This document shows, piece by piece, positions 24,936 through 33,711 of a DNA stretch of 35,555 nt (positions are counted from its first letter, which is position 1; every line of letters begins with the position of its first letter). The DNA is taken from NCBI RefSeq assembly GCF_000282215.1, contig NZ_AKJS01000027.1, positions 1 to 35,555 on the forward strand, read 5' to 3'. The stretch comes from Pseudomonas sp. GM21. GTDB lineage: Bacteria > Pseudomonadota > Gammaproteobacteria > Pseudomonadales > Pseudomonadaceae. Under the pieces are notes generated by a model. The model had not been told where the DNA came from. It worked only from the letters and a program-made list of their open reading frames with translations, and searched no databases. A program made the position numbers and the translations under genes.

Positions 24936-25139
24936 TGTTCTCGGACTTTTTGATGGAATCTCATCGGCTAAGCAGTAATGCAGAGCCGTCCAAGAACGGA
25001 TAATAAACACTAATACGCGTTCGAGGGGTGGAACAATGAAGTGTTGGAGTGCATGCCGTTGTACCCGGCCCGTCAACATGGCGTTGACGGCGAAAGTAAT
25101 GACCGCAGCCTTATCGAAGACTGGGAGGGGACGTGGTAT

Positions 25140-25844
25140 TTACTTGCGGATAGTTGGTTTGGACGCCGATGCGACGGTCTCACTTCCGCAATTGATGTAA
25201 GAAGAAGTCTTCAACCAACGCTGATCCGGGTAGTAGGAAAATAACAGCTGCCCATCTTTCATCGAGTCAATCAGCCGATGCGCAATCGCCGGCCTGACTG
25301 CCGGGCAACCGAGGCTTCTGCCGATCCGACCATTCACACGGGCCAGCATCGGGCTGACATACGGTGCGCCGTGAATCACGATCGCCCGGTCAAATGCATT
25401 GTCGTTGAAACCCGGTTCCAGGCCTTCCATGCGCAGCGAATAGCCGTTTTGCCCGACATAACTTGACTGCGTGCGGTACAAGCCAAGACTGGTGGCGAAG
25501 CTTTCGTTTTTATTGGAGAAGTTCACGGCCATGTTCTCGCCGGTGTTGCGCCCGTGCGCCACCAGTTCATGGAACAGTAACTTGCGTTTCTTCAGATCGA
25601 ACACCCACAACCGTTGTTCGGTCGAAGGCAGGGAATAGTCGATGACCGCAAGCCTTTGGACAGGGGCTTTGCCTTGAGCGATGCTGCATTTGGAAGCGCG
25701 GACCGCCAGGTCAATGACCTTGGCGTCGGCAGTGGGCGCTGCTTTGACGAGGGCGGCGGCAAGCGAATCGGCGTAAGCTGATGGTACGGACATTGCAGTC
25801 AGTAACAGGGCCGCGATGGGTAGGCCAAAACGTAGTAACGCCAT
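25140..25844 (-). CDS. Murein L,D-transpeptidase catalytic-domain protein (YkuD_2 type)
   Basis: This is a 234-residue exported protein. The signal peptide is residues 1-25 (cut at AYA/DS). The catalytic region has YSLPSTEQRLWVFDLKKRKLLFHELVAHG, then IVIHGAPYVSP with His158, and GRIGRSLGCPAVRP with Cys180, the His/Ser-Gly-Cys arrangement of L,D-transpeptidase folds in the YkuD_2-type family (GCPAV rather than SHGCIRL). Such proteins are expected to act on tetrapeptide stems of peptidoglycan. The exact reaction is not proven. It is divergent from a second, unrelated L,D-transpeptidase with 81 nt between the start codons, so the pair may share control. The C-terminal tail (SETVASASKPTIRK) is low complexity. 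Confidence 0.88.
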   Translation of the reverse strand: MALLRFGLPIAALLLTAMSVPSAYADSLAAALVKAAPTADAKVIDLAVRASKCSIAQGKAPVQRLAVIDYSLPSTEQRLWVFDLKKRKLLFHELVAHGRNTGENMAVNFSNKNESFATSLGLYRTQSSYVGQNGYSLRMEGLEPGFNDNAFDRAIVIHGAPYVSPMLARVNGRIGRSLGCPAVRPAIAHRLIDSMKDGQLLFSYYPDQRWLKTSSYINCGSETVASASKPTIRK

Positions 25845-25925
25845 ATAGATGTCTCATCATGTTAAGTTCGAGTCTAGCAGTGCATGGGAAGCTAGCTGGT
25901 CAATGCGGGGGATTAAGGATTATCT

Positions 25926-27656
25926 ATGGTGCAATTAACAAGGTTATTCGTCATAAGCCGCATATTTTTTATGGGCTTTCTGATCAGCGGTGCAGCGATC
26001 GCCGAAACTTCGCCGATTGAGCCGGTAACTGCGCCGAGCACCGTTATGGACGCCGCACCGGACGACAACGTCGCTCAAACGATTCAGGCCACGCTCGCGC
26101 CGATGAAAACCGCGTTTCCACCATTGCTCACTGCAAAGCGCAATCGGCGGGTGGATGTCAGCCGACTGGTCATGGATTTTTATACCCATCGTGCCTATCG
26201 CGCCGCGTGGACGAATGACAGCGATGTCGAGCAGTTGATCAAAAGCTTGAACGCTACGCAGGCCGACGGTTTGAACCCGGCGGATTTCCATATTGAAGAA
26301 ATTGTCCGGACACAGCCTTCGGTACTGGCCTTGAACGCCACGACTGAGCAGCGGGCAGCGTTTGATATCGCAACCACCCATACGTTTCTTACCGCGTTGC
26401 AACACTTGCGGCGCGGCAAGGTCGATCCTTCTCGGCTCGACAACCACTGGAACTTTGATTCGAACGGCGTCGATCCCCGTGATGACTTCAATGCCTTCTT
26501 CGCGGCACTCGATAATCACGACGTGGCAAGCGCTTTTGCTCAGGCGCCGCCGCAAGAAGCGGTGTACGTCAGTTTGCGTCAGGCATTGGCGCAACTGCGC
26601 GCAGTTCGGGACAGAGGCGGTTGGCCGAAAGTCGGTGTGGATTATTCGCTCAAACCCGGCATGGACGAACCTGCGGTCGCACAGTTGCGCGCGAGGATGG
26701 TCGCGGCAGGTTTTCTTGATCCGCGATTGGGCCGCGGCACGAAGTACGACGGCGCTGTCACAGCTGCGGTGAAGAAGTATCAGACTGAGCAATATCTGGG
26801 CGCGGATGGTGTGGCGGGGGCGACGACATTGGCGGCACTGAATGTGCCTGTTGAGGCGCGCATCGACCAGGTGCGGGTGAACATGGAGCGGGCGCGCTGG
26901 CTGCTTTATAAACTGCAGGGCACTTTCGTTATCGTCGATATCGCCGGCTATAAGGTGGCGATGTACCGCGATGGCCAACGGATCTGGCGATCTCGGGTGC
27001 AGGTGGGTAAAGCGGCGCGCAATACACCGATTTTTCAGGCGCAGATCACCTACATCACGTTTAACCCGACCTGGACTGTACCGCCGACGATCCTCAAGGA
27101 AGACGTGCTGCCAAAAGTTCGAGCGAATCCAGGCTACCTGGCCAACAACCGGATACGCGTACTTGATCGCGAAGGCAATGTGCTCGACCCGTCATCCGTT
27201 GACTGGAGCAATCCGCGCGGGCTCACCCTGCGCCAGGATGCCGGGCCTGACAGCTCGTTGGGTCAGGTGGTGATCCGTTTCCCTAACGACTATGCGATTT
27301 ACCTCCACGACACACCGCACCGCGAGTTATTTGCCAAAACTGTGCGCGCGACCAGTTCGGGCTGCATCCGCGTAGAGAACCCTCTGCAACTGGTGGAGTT
27401 GTTGTTCAACGACCCGGTCAAATGGAACAGCGCCGGCATTCAAAAACAATTGGCCAACGGCAAGACCCAGAACATCTCGCTTCCAGTAAAAGTGCCGGTG
27501 CTGTTGGCGTACTGGACAGTGGATCTGGAGAGTGACGGGCGAGTGGCATTCAAGCCGGATGTTTATGGCTACGATGCGCCCGTGTTGCGGGCGCTGAACC
27601 GGCCTTCGCCATTGCCGGTGCTGGACCTTCATGCGGCGTTGCGGGCGGGCGGGTAG
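25926..27656 (+). CDS. L,D-transpeptidase, YcbB/LdtD type
   Basis: This 576-residue periplasmic enzyme makes 3-3 cross-links in peptidoglycan in this family. It has an N-terminal signal or anchor (about 5-26, cut near AIA/ET), a scaffold domain (about 60-230, with FYTHRAYRAAWTND and HTFLTALQHLRRGKVDP), a peptidoglycan-binding domain (about 240-300, MDEPAVAQLRARMVAAGFLD and YDGAVTAAVKKYQTEQYL), and a YkuD catalytic domain with VNMERARWLLY, FNPTWTVPPTILKEDVLPK, YLHDTPHRELF and SSGCIRVENP; the catalytic Cys is residue 480. Order and length fit E. coli LdtD (YcbB). AAGGA lies 6 nt before the ATG. Its stop codon directly abuts that of the convergent hydrolase gene, with no terminator between. Confidence 0.92.
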   Translation: MVQLTRLFVISRIFFMGFLISGAAIAETSPIEPVTAPSTVMDAAPDDNVAQTIQATLAPMKTAFPPLLTAKRNRRVDVSRLVMDFYTHRAYRAAWTNDSDVEQLIKSLNATQADGLNPADFHIEEIVRTQPSVLALNATTEQRAAFDIATTHTFLTALQHLRRGKVDPSRLDNHWNFDSNGVDPRDDFNAFFAALDNHDVASAFAQAPPQEAVYVSLRQALAQLRAVRDRGGWPKVGVDYSLKPGMDEPAVAQLRARMVAAGFLDPRLGRGTKYDGAVTAAVKKYQTEQYLGADGVAGATTLAALNVPVEARIDQVRVNMERARWLLYKLQGTFVIVDIAGYKVAMYRDGQRIWRSRVQVGKAARNTPIFQAQITYITFNPTWTVPPTILKEDVLPKVRANPGYLANNRIRVLDREGNVLDPSSVDWSNPRGLTLRQDAGPDSSLGQVVIRFPNDYAIYLHDTPHRELFAKTVRATSSGCIRVENPLQLVELLFNDPVKWNSAGIQKQLANGKTQNISLPVKVPVLLAYWTVDLESDGRVAFKPDVYGYDAPVLRALNRPSPLPVLDLHAALRAGG

Positions 27657-28621
27657 TCAGGTTTTCAAGATGAAGTCATTTTTACTGACCCAGATCCGGG
27701 TAGGGATGGAGTCGCGGTCTATTTGGCCTTGCAGGGTATAGGCGAGATCGTCGTACCAGACCGGATCCTCCAGGTACCAGGAGTGGGAAATCATGCCGTC
27801 GATGATCTTGAATTTTCTTTTGGGGACAGTCTTGTAACGCGGTCCGCAATCGACGTCGACGGCCTTTTCGTGCGCCGGCGTTTCAACTGGCATACCAACG
27901 CGTCCGACGCGTGAGCTGATGTCAATGTTTTTGACATTTGAAACGGCCAGCGCTTCATCGTAACCACTGAAATAGTTGGTCAGTCGGCCGCAGTGATTGA
28001 AGATTGGAATCATGTCCGAGTTGTTGAGCTCAAAGCACTCGGAGGAGATATCCGCCGCAAACAACACCAGCTGACCGATGCGCCAGTCATTGGCCAGCTC
28101 CGCATTGCGGGTTTTATCGACCGAGCGCACCGCCTCTCGCACCACGAAGGCGCCCATGGAATGGGCCATGATGTGGATGTTTATGGGGCAGTCTTTTAGC
28201 GTGTAGTTGGCAAACGGGATGATGCCGCCGGTGACTAACAGCGTGGCGGCTTCCTGGGCTTCGGAGCGGTCATACAGATACAGTTCAGCGCTGCCTGCAC
28301 TGGGCCAGTCGAAGCCGATCACCATGCAGTTGTATTTGCGTTTTTTCAGTTCGCTCTCGACCAGTCGCTGGCGCTTGAGTGCTTCTTTTGAATCGGTGTT
28401 GTAGCCATGAACGAAAAAAACAATATCCAGTTCTTTTCCGGGTTTGGTGCCCGGAGGATTGGCTTGTTGGACGATCAGGTCCTGACGGTGCTTACCTGAT
28501 CTGAAGGGGTGGGTTCGGCGGCGCTACTGGGCACTTTCAAATATGAAACGGCGCCGGTGCGATTACCAAATCTGTTCTGACCAGCAACCTTGGCGCGCGT
28601 GCCCAAAACAAAACTGTCCAT
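27657..28621 (-). pseudogene. Frameshifted DUF900-like alpha/beta hydrolase
   Basis: The minus strand encodes a hydrolase in two frames. From ATG 28621 (AGGA upstream) it reads MDSFVLGTRAKVAGQNRF up to SSAAEPTP, then stops at 28475 in that frame. The next frame, closed upstream by TAG at 28524-28526, carries on FRSGKHRQDLIVQQANPPG, IVFFVHGYNTDSKEALKR, MVIGFDWPSAG, the nucleophile elbow AHSMGAFVVREAV, and MISHSWYLEDP, to the end at 27657. Joining the frames near 28503-28509 (a run of four G on the plus strand) restores about 320 residues with HGYN, Ser in HSMG and a candidate His. No ATG, GTG or TTG start precedes HGYN in the second frame. A one-base deletion is the simplest reading; sequencing error or programmed shifting is possible. 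The 222-residue open part (from ATG 28325) lacks the oxyanion HGYN segment. Confidence 0.78.
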
Positions 28622-28672
28622 GCATGTTGTCCTGTGCTGTCGGTCGAGTACAGTCAAAGTTCGAATAGAACG

Positions 28673-29146
28673 TTAGTCTTCAAGCTTCAAACCTTCCTGC
28701 ACCACCGAAAGCAGATTGTTCTCCGTCAGCGCAACCGCATCCAGTTGTTGTTCGGCTTGCTCAATGACCTGTAACCACCAATGCGTTTCGCCATGCTCGC
28801 CGACAGTACGCAGTAATGCGAGCTCTTGGCCTTTGGAATGAATCTCTATACGTCCCTCGCCATCCGCAGTGAAACGCGCGACCGGGTCGAAAGTCAGGGT
28901 GTTGAGATTGCCTTCGATCACCAGCTGGTCAATGGCATAGTCGAACGTTTCCCCCTCCGGATCGCTCTCGAATACGTGGGTGGGATTGTGCCGCACTACA
29001 AGACCGACCTGCGTCATCGGCAACAGCCAGTGCTCGATCTGGCGATACAGTTCGTAAACCTGGCTCGGCCAGCTGTCGATCGCCTGTTCGGCGCGGGTAA
29101 CCCCTGTGTGTTTCAGCTTCGTGGCGAGCTCGTCTGCCTTACTCAT
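28673..29146 (-). CDS. Hypothetical protein
   Basis: The 157-residue protein has no signal peptide and no membrane segment. It is acidic, with Trp-rich WPSQVYELYRQIEHWLLP early and HWWLQVIEQAEQQLDAVALTE late. The middle, FDYAIDQLVIEGNLNTLTFDPVARF, has alternating hydrophobic residues and suggests a beta-rich domain with helices on both sides. I do not recognise the family. It lies upstream of the broken hydrolase on the same strand with a 51-nt gap, so they may have formed a unit. A cargo-handling or immunity-type role is possible for such a small acidic protein, but nothing in the sequence shows it. Confidence 0.7.
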   Translation of the reverse strand: MSKADELATKLKHTGVTRAEQAIDSWPSQVYELYRQIEHWLLPMTQVGLVVRHNPTHVFESDPEGETFDYAIDQLVIEGNLNTLTFDPVARFTADGEGRIEIHSKGQELALLRTVGEHGETHWWLQVIEQAEQQLDAVALTENNLLSVVQEGLKLED

Positions 29147-29341
29147 GTCGATTCCTTATCATGATGTAAGAGTAATGTTAGCTCCTTCAGCGTTATCGGG
29201 TTTTGCCTTGCGTCATATACAAGCCTGCACCACCCCGACAAACGGTCGGGCGCCTGTCAGTTCTTACTGAATCGATCGTCTAGAGTTCCGTTAGCTCTGC
29301 CGGCCCCGGCAGCGCTCCCCATCGCAAGGACGATCGCCTAA

Positions 29342-30745
29342 ATGTTGATTACTCAAGCATTGACAGCCGTTGCTCTAACTCTTGCCGCCGCCGTTTTTCC
29401 CCTGGCCAGCCAGGCTCAGCCGAAAGTCACGCCCGAAGAGGCGCATGCCATCGGCGTTGAGGCTTACCTGTATTTTTACCCGCTATTGACCATGGACATC
29501 ACCCGCAAGCAGTTCACCAATATCGAACCCGGCAAGGAGTTCGGTAAGGGCCCGATGAACATGTTTGTGAGTGTGCCGCAGTACCCACCCGCGAGTTTCA
29601 GAGGAGTGGTGCGGTCCAACTTCGATACGTTGTATTCCATCGCCTGGCTCGACTTGACCAAGGAACCCTTGGTGATCTCCGCGCCGGACACGGCGGGGCG
29701 CTTTTATCTGTTGCCGATGCTCGACATGTGGAGCGACGTTTTCGCGTCGCCCGGTTGGCGCACAACCGGCACCCAAGCCAGTCAGTTTCTGGTGACACCA
29801 CCGGGCTGGACCGGAACAGTGCCAGCTGGATTAAGCCATTTGCCAGCACCGACGCCTTTTGTCTGGATCATCGGTCGGACCAAGACTGACGGGGAGGCCG
29901 ACTACGCGGCAGTGCACGCCATTCAGGCGGGTTACACCGTGACGCCGTTATCGCTGCTGGGTAAAAAAGCTGAGCCGGTCAAGGTGAAAATCGACCCGAC
30001 GGTGGACATGAAAACGCCGCCGAAGATTCAGGTCGATACGATGTCGGCGGCCAATTACTTTGCCTATGCCGCCGAGTTGCTCAAAACGAATCCGCCTCAT
30101 CTCACCGACCAGCCGATTCTGGCGCAGATTCAACGCATCGGTATCGAGGTGGGCAAATCGTTCAGCATCGAGACGCTGGATCCGGCGATTAAAGCCGCGC
30201 TGCAGACCGTGCCGGATGAAGCGCAAACGCTGATGAAATGGAAGGTCGCCACGCTCGCTCCAGTGGTCAACGGCTGGTCGATGAACACCGACACCATGGG
30301 CGTCTATGGCAACTACTACCTCAAGCGCGCGATCGTGGCGCAGGTCGGGTTGGGCGCTAACTTGCCCGAGGATGCCATTTATCCGCTGAACATGGGTGAT
30401 GACCAAGGCAAGCCGCTCGATGGGGCCAACAAGTACGTACTGCATTTCGATAAGGGCAAAGCGCCGCCGGTGAACGCTTTCTGGTCGATCACGTTGTACG
30501 ATCCGGAAGGGTTCCAGGTAGGCAATACACTCAACCGCTTTGCGGTGAGCAGCTGGATGCCCTTCAAGACAAATGCCGACGGCTCGCTGGATATTTATTT
30601 CCAGAATGAAAGCCCCGGCAAAGACCTTGAGGCCAATTGGCTTCCCGCACCCAAAGGTGCGTTCAACTTGACCATGCGTTTATACGGTCCGAAATCTGAG
30701 GCGTTGACCGGTAAGTGGAGCCCGCCCGCGGTCAAACGACTGTGA
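29342..30745 (+). CDS. Secreted DUF1254/DUF1214 domain protein
   Basis: The 467-residue protein has a signal peptide (residues 1-25, cut at SQA/QP). The N-terminal DUF1254 part begins EEAHAIGVEAYLYFYPLLTMDITRKQ and includes VVRSNFDTLYSIAWLDLTKEPLVISAPDTAGRFYLLPMLDMW and VFASPGWRTTGTQASQFLVTPP. The C-terminal DUF1214 part has YVLHFDKGKAPPVNAFWSITLYDPEGFQVGNTLNRFAVSSW and ESPGKDLEANWLPAPKGAFNLTMRLYGPK. Both wordings are strongly conserved in the family. No enzyme activity is firmly known for it; it is a periplasmic or secreted protein. AAGGA lies upstream of the ATG. It stands alone, with its own hairpin terminator. Confidence 0.93.
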   Translation: MLITQALTAVALTLAAAVFPLASQAQPKVTPEEAHAIGVEAYLYFYPLLTMDITRKQFTNIEPGKEFGKGPMNMFVSVPQYPPASFRGVVRSNFDTLYSIAWLDLTKEPLVISAPDTAGRFYLLPMLDMWSDVFASPGWRTTGTQASQFLVTPPGWTGTVPAGLSHLPAPTPFVWIIGRTKTDGEADYAAVHAIQAGYTVTPLSLLGKKAEPVKVKIDPTVDMKTPPKIQVDTMSAANYFAYAAELLKTNPPHLTDQPILAQIQRIGIEVGKSFSIETLDPAIKAALQTVPDEAQTLMKWKVATLAPVVNGWSMNTDTMGVYGNYYLKRAIVAQVGLGANLPEDAIYPLNMGDDQGKPLDGANKYVLHFDKGKAPPVNAFWSITLYDPEGFQVGNTLNRFAVSSWMPFKTNADGSLDIYFQNESPGKDLEANWLPAPKGAFNLTMRLYGPKSEALTGKWSPPAVKRL

Positions 30746-30761
30746 TGATCGGGTAGCGAAG

Positions 30762-30795
30762 GCAGGCCATGAACTGTTTCATGGCCTGCTTTGAT
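30762..30795. terminator. Terminator of the DUF1254 gene
   Basis: GCAGGCCATGAA (30762-30773) pairs perfectly with TTCATGGCCTGC (30778-30789) around CTGT, followed by TTTGATT. It lies 17 nt after the stop and between convergent genes, so it may serve both. Confidence 0.8.
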
Positions 30796-30799
30796 TCGT

Positions 30800-31099
30800 T
30801 CAGCTACCGGTACCACCCCCGGCACTTCCCGTTCCTCCGCCGGCCGGCCCGGTGCCGCCGCCCGTGCCGGAGCCCGAACTATTGACCCCACCATTGGTGC
30901 CGGTTCCGCCACCCGAGTCAGAATTGTTACCGGCTGAAGGCGTGCCGGGAGTGTTGTCGGGTGGTGGGGTTGGCGCACTGGTTGCACCGGACTGGGTGCC
31001 TTTCGTGTCCGCTCCATCGTTGGACATTGCAAACGTGGTCGCCGAGGCAGCGCATAGCAAGCTGGCCAGTAACAGCGAAGTGAGTTTTATGGTCATCAT
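30800..31099 (-). CDS. Small Gly/Ser/Thr-rich exported protein
   Basis: The 99-residue protein has a signal peptide (MMTIKLTSLLLASLLCAASA and a cut near TFA/MS). The mature part is low complexity: a Pro-rich segment (APTPPPDNTPGTP) and then Gly-rich repeats, GTGGGTGPAGGGTG and SAGGGTGS. No domain is seen. The start at 31099 follows GGAG by 7 nt; a second ATG directly after it is an alternative. It may be intrinsically disordered or a cell-surface spacer. I do not know its function, and low-complexity reading frames of this kind can be over-called; the clear signal peptide and ribosome site support a real gene. Confidence 0.65.
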   Translation of the reverse strand: MMTIKLTSLLLASLLCAASATTFAMSNDGADTKGTQSGATSAPTPPPDNTPGTPSAGNNSDSGGGTGTNGGVNSSGSGTGGGTGPAGGGTGSAGGGTGS

Positions 31100-31320
31100 G
31101 GCCCGTCTCCAAAAGATGAGTCGTTACCTGATGTTGGTGCCAAGAGCAGAGCGGTTGGTGCCGTCTGGATGACAAGTGGTCAGTGACTTCAAACAATGGC
31201 CCCATTCGATGGTGGGGCTCTCTCCAACTCCTTTAATCGCCTGCTGCGTTTACCACAGCAACTGTCGTCGCTCGCTTGGGTCAGAACTGGATACCGCCAA
31301 TCCGCTGCGAGCGTCGGACC

Positions 31321-32115
31321 ATGAAGAACCTGAAAATCGCCACCTTCAATGTCAACGGCCTGCGAGCACGTCTTTCCAATCTACTGGCGTGGCTGGAACG
31401 GGAAAAACCGGACATCGCCTGTTTGCAGGAGCTCAAGTCGGTCGATACGGCTTTTCCAGCCGCCGAGCTTGACGCGGCCGGTTACGGCGCCATCTGGCAG
31501 GGCCAGTCGTCCTGGAATGGGGTGGCGATTCTGGCGCGAGATGCGCAACCTTTGGAGAGTCGACGCGGATTGCCGGGTGACGACACGGATACCCACAGTC
31601 GCTATCTGGAAGCGGCGGTGCACGGCGTGCTGGTGGGGTGCCTGTACTTGCCCAATGGCAACCCGCAGCCGGGACCGAAGTTCGATTACAAACTGGCGTG
31701 GTTCGAGCGACTGATCGCCTATGCCAGGGATCTGCAAAGCAGCGAACATCCGGTGGTGCTGGCCGGCGACTACAACGTAGTGCCCACCGATCTCGACATC
31801 TACAACCCACGCTCCTGGCTCAAGGATGCGTTGCTGCAACCGCAAAGCCGCGAGTGTTATCAACGCTTGCTGGATCAGGGCTGGACTGATTCCCTGCGTC
31901 ATCTGTACCCGCAGGATAGGCTTTACACCTTCTGGGATTATTTTCGCCAGCACTGGCAGAAAAACTCAGGGCTGCGCATTGATCACTTGTTACTGAACCC
32001 GGCGCTCAGCCCCTACCTGCAAGAAGCGGGTGTCGATGCCTGGGTGCGCAATGAAGCACATGCCAGTGATCATGCGCCGACGTGGATTCGTGTGAGCTCG
32101 CGCAAGCGACATTGA
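31321..32115 (+). CDS. xthA: Exodeoxyribonuclease III
   Basis: This is a DNA repair enzyme with AP-endonuclease and 3'-5' exonuclease activity. In 264 residues it has the exonuclease-endonuclease-phosphatase fold: MKNLKIATFNVNGLRARL with the metal-side Asn, CLQELKS with the catalytic Glu37, GDYNVVPTDLDIYNP with Asp and Asn, and the final LRIDHLLLNPALS and SDHAPTWIRV with the catalytic His. I chose ATG 31321; the upstream ATG at 31276 adds 15 residues unlike the family. The gene stands alone; 221 nt before it hold a GC-rich hairpin (GGCCCCA/TGGGGCT near 31197-31218) but no gene. Confidence 0.93.
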   Translation: MKNLKIATFNVNGLRARLSNLLAWLEREKPDIACLQELKSVDTAFPAAELDAAGYGAIWQGQSSWNGVAILARDAQPLESRRGLPGDDTDTHSRYLEAAVHGVLVGCLYLPNGNPQPGPKFDYKLAWFERLIAYARDLQSSEHPVVLAGDYNVVPTDLDIYNPRSWLKDALLQPQSRECYQRLLDQGWTDSLRHLYPQDRLYTFWDYFRQHWQKNSGLRIDHLLLNPALSPYLQEAGVDAWVRNEAHASDHAPTWIRVSSRKRH

Positions 32116-32227
32116 CATTGATGAGTGCGGTGATTGGGGAAATCAATTGTCAGTTGCACCGCTTTATCCCTTATACATGGCGGCCATCGGCGGAGAGATC
32201 CGCGGCCCCATGCATAAGGATTGAGCA

Positions 32228-33055
32228 ATGAGCGAGCCACGCCTGACCCATCTTGCGTTGTATCTGCAGCGTCTGGGTTTCGACGCACCCCCTGCGCCGA
32301 CCCTGGAAACCCTGCGTCAGCTTCAATTGCGCCACACCAGCGCTTTCCCGTTCGAAAACCTCACCACGTTGTCGGGCGAACCGGTGCTGGTCGACTTGCC
32401 GTCCATCGAGCAAAAAGTCCTGTACGACGGTCGAGGTGGTTACTGCTATGAGCTCAACAACCTGTTCCTGGCATTGCTCCAGGCATTAGGCTTCGATGCC
32501 CGCGGCATCACCGGCCGCGTCGTGATGGGGCAGCCCGAAGGCGCGTGGACCGCTCGCACACACCGTTTGAGCCTTGTTACGCTGAACGGCGTGCGTTACA
32601 TCACCGACGTGGGCTTCGGCGGCATGGTCCCCACCGCACCGCTGCTGCTCGATACCGCAGCCGAACAACTCACACCCCATGAACCGTATCGCATTGAACG
32701 GCATGAAGACGGCTACACCCTGCGCGCCAACGTCGGCGGCGAGTGGCGGGCGATGTACATCTTCGATCTGCAACGCCAGGAAGACATCGATTACGCCGTC
32801 GGCAACTGGTATGTGTCGACCCATCCCGAGTCGTCGTTTGCCCGGCAACTGATGGTTGCCCGGACCGGGGAGGGCTGGCGCCGTACGCTGAACAACGGCA
32901 GTTTTGCAGTACACCGGGTCGACCGCGAAAGTGAGCGGCGCCAGGTGGTGGATGTGGATGAGTTGATCGGGTTGCTGAAGGATGAGTTCGGGATCCGGGT
33001 GCCGGAACACGAGGGGTTGAGGCGAGTGCTTGAGCGGTTGGTCCGCCCTGGCTGA
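32228..33055 (+). CDS. nat: Arylamine N-acetyltransferase
   Basis: The enzyme transfers the acetyl group of acetyl-CoA to arylamines, hydrazines and arylhydroxylamines. The 275-residue protein shows the cysteine-protease-like triad: Cys73 in RGGYCYELNNLF, His113 in RTHRLSLV and Asp128 in ITDVGFGG. HTSAFPFENLTTLSG at the start is also a family signature. The C-terminal half forms the beta-barrel and lid region. AAGGA lies 7 nt before the ATG. It is a cytoplasmic protein and stands alone. The natural substrate in Pseudomonas is not evident from context. Confidence 0.94.
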   Translation: MSEPRLTHLALYLQRLGFDAPPAPTLETLRQLQLRHTSAFPFENLTTLSGEPVLVDLPSIEQKVLYDGRGGYCYELNNLFLALLQALGFDARGITGRVVMGQPEGAWTARTHRLSLVTLNGVRYITDVGFGGMVPTAPLLLDTAAEQLTPHEPYRIERHEDGYTLRANVGGEWRAMYIFDLQRQEDIDYAVGNWYVSTHPESSFARQLMVARTGEGWRRTLNNGSFAVHRVDRESERRQVVDVDELIGLLKDEFGIRVPEHEGLRRVLERLVRPG

Positions 33056-33088
33056 GCCAGTGTTTTTTGAGGCTTCATAGGAGTGGGC

Positions 33089-33421
33089 TCAAGGCGTCAT
33101 TACCCGATGAATTTCACTGAGAACCTCGGTTAATTTTTTCTCGAGGTTCTTCAATTCGAGTGCGGTTATCCCTTCCTTGAAATGTCCGGCATTCGCAATA
33201 GTCGTGCGCTGATCGAGTTCGGCGGTTGTTTCCCTGTGATTGAGCAACGCCTGACGCAAGGTGTTATTGATCACTGTCTGATAGCCAAATCCCTCGCTCT
33301 CGGCGAGTGCGCGAGCCGCCTCTATGACAGCATCATCGAGCATGATGGTGATTCTGGTTTTGCTTTTGCTGGAGGCAACAGCCCCACGCTTGGCGTTACT
33401 GAAGTCGTATTCGTCTTTCAT
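33089..33421 (-). CDS. brnA: BrnA family antitoxin
   Basis: The 110-residue protein has a short disordered start (MKDEYDFSNAKRGAVASSK), a ribbon-helix-helix-type core (TRITIMLDDAVIEAARALAESEGFGYQTVINNTLRQAL), and a helical tail (ELKNLEKKLTEVLSEIHRVM). This order is typical of BrnA, whose N-terminal part holds the toxin and whose core binds operator DNA. It begins 3 nt after the brnT stop, in the toxin-first order known for brnTA. It should neutralise BrnT and repress the operon. The 3' tail is longer than in many BrnA proteins (about 80-100 residues). Confidence 0.88.
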   Translation of the reverse strand: MKDEYDFSNAKRGAVASSKSKTRITIMLDDAVIEAARALAESEGFGYQTVINNTLRQALLNHRETTAELDQRTTIANAGHFKEGITALELKNLEKKLTEVLSEIHRVMTP

Positions 33422-33424
33422 CGG

Positions 33425-33706
33425 TCAATCCTCCATGTACCGGCGGCGCTCGTTTTTGGTAGCGATCCGCGCGGAAATTATTCGAACGAAGTTCGGATCT
33501 CTATAGGTGTACGCAACGACCAGCAAGCGACCTTTGGCGTCCATCCCCATGATGATCCACCGTTGTTCATCATGGCGGTGGTCTTGAAGCGTAAGCGCTC
33601 GCTCGTCGTAGAAAACCGGCTCTGTTTCTGAAAGGCTGATGCCCTGGTGCTTTAATTTGTTGGCTGCGTTTTTTGCCTTGTGAAACTGAATTTCGAATGG
33701 CTTCAT
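33425..33706 (-). CDS. brnT: BrnT family toxin (ribonuclease)
   Basis: This is a 93-residue toxin of the RelE-like BrnT family, an endoribonuclease in characterised members. It has the start HKAKNAANKLKHQGISLSETEPVFYD, the centre RWIIMGMDAKGRLLVVAYTYRD, and the end VRIISARIATKNERRRYMED, the usual BrnT landmarks (family start W-D-x-x-K-N-x-x-N-x-x-K-H-x-G/I). The usual Trp is Phe here. The ISAR and ERRxY segments with basic residues are kept, so activity is plausible. It is the first gene of the brnTA operon, and a small inverted repeat lies just before it. Confidence 0.9.
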   Translation of the reverse strand: MKPFEIQFHKAKNAANKLKHQGISLSETEPVFYDERALTLQDHRHDEQRWIIMGMDAKGRLLVVAYTYRDPNFVRIISARIATKNERRRYMED

Positions 33707-33711
33707 TATGC

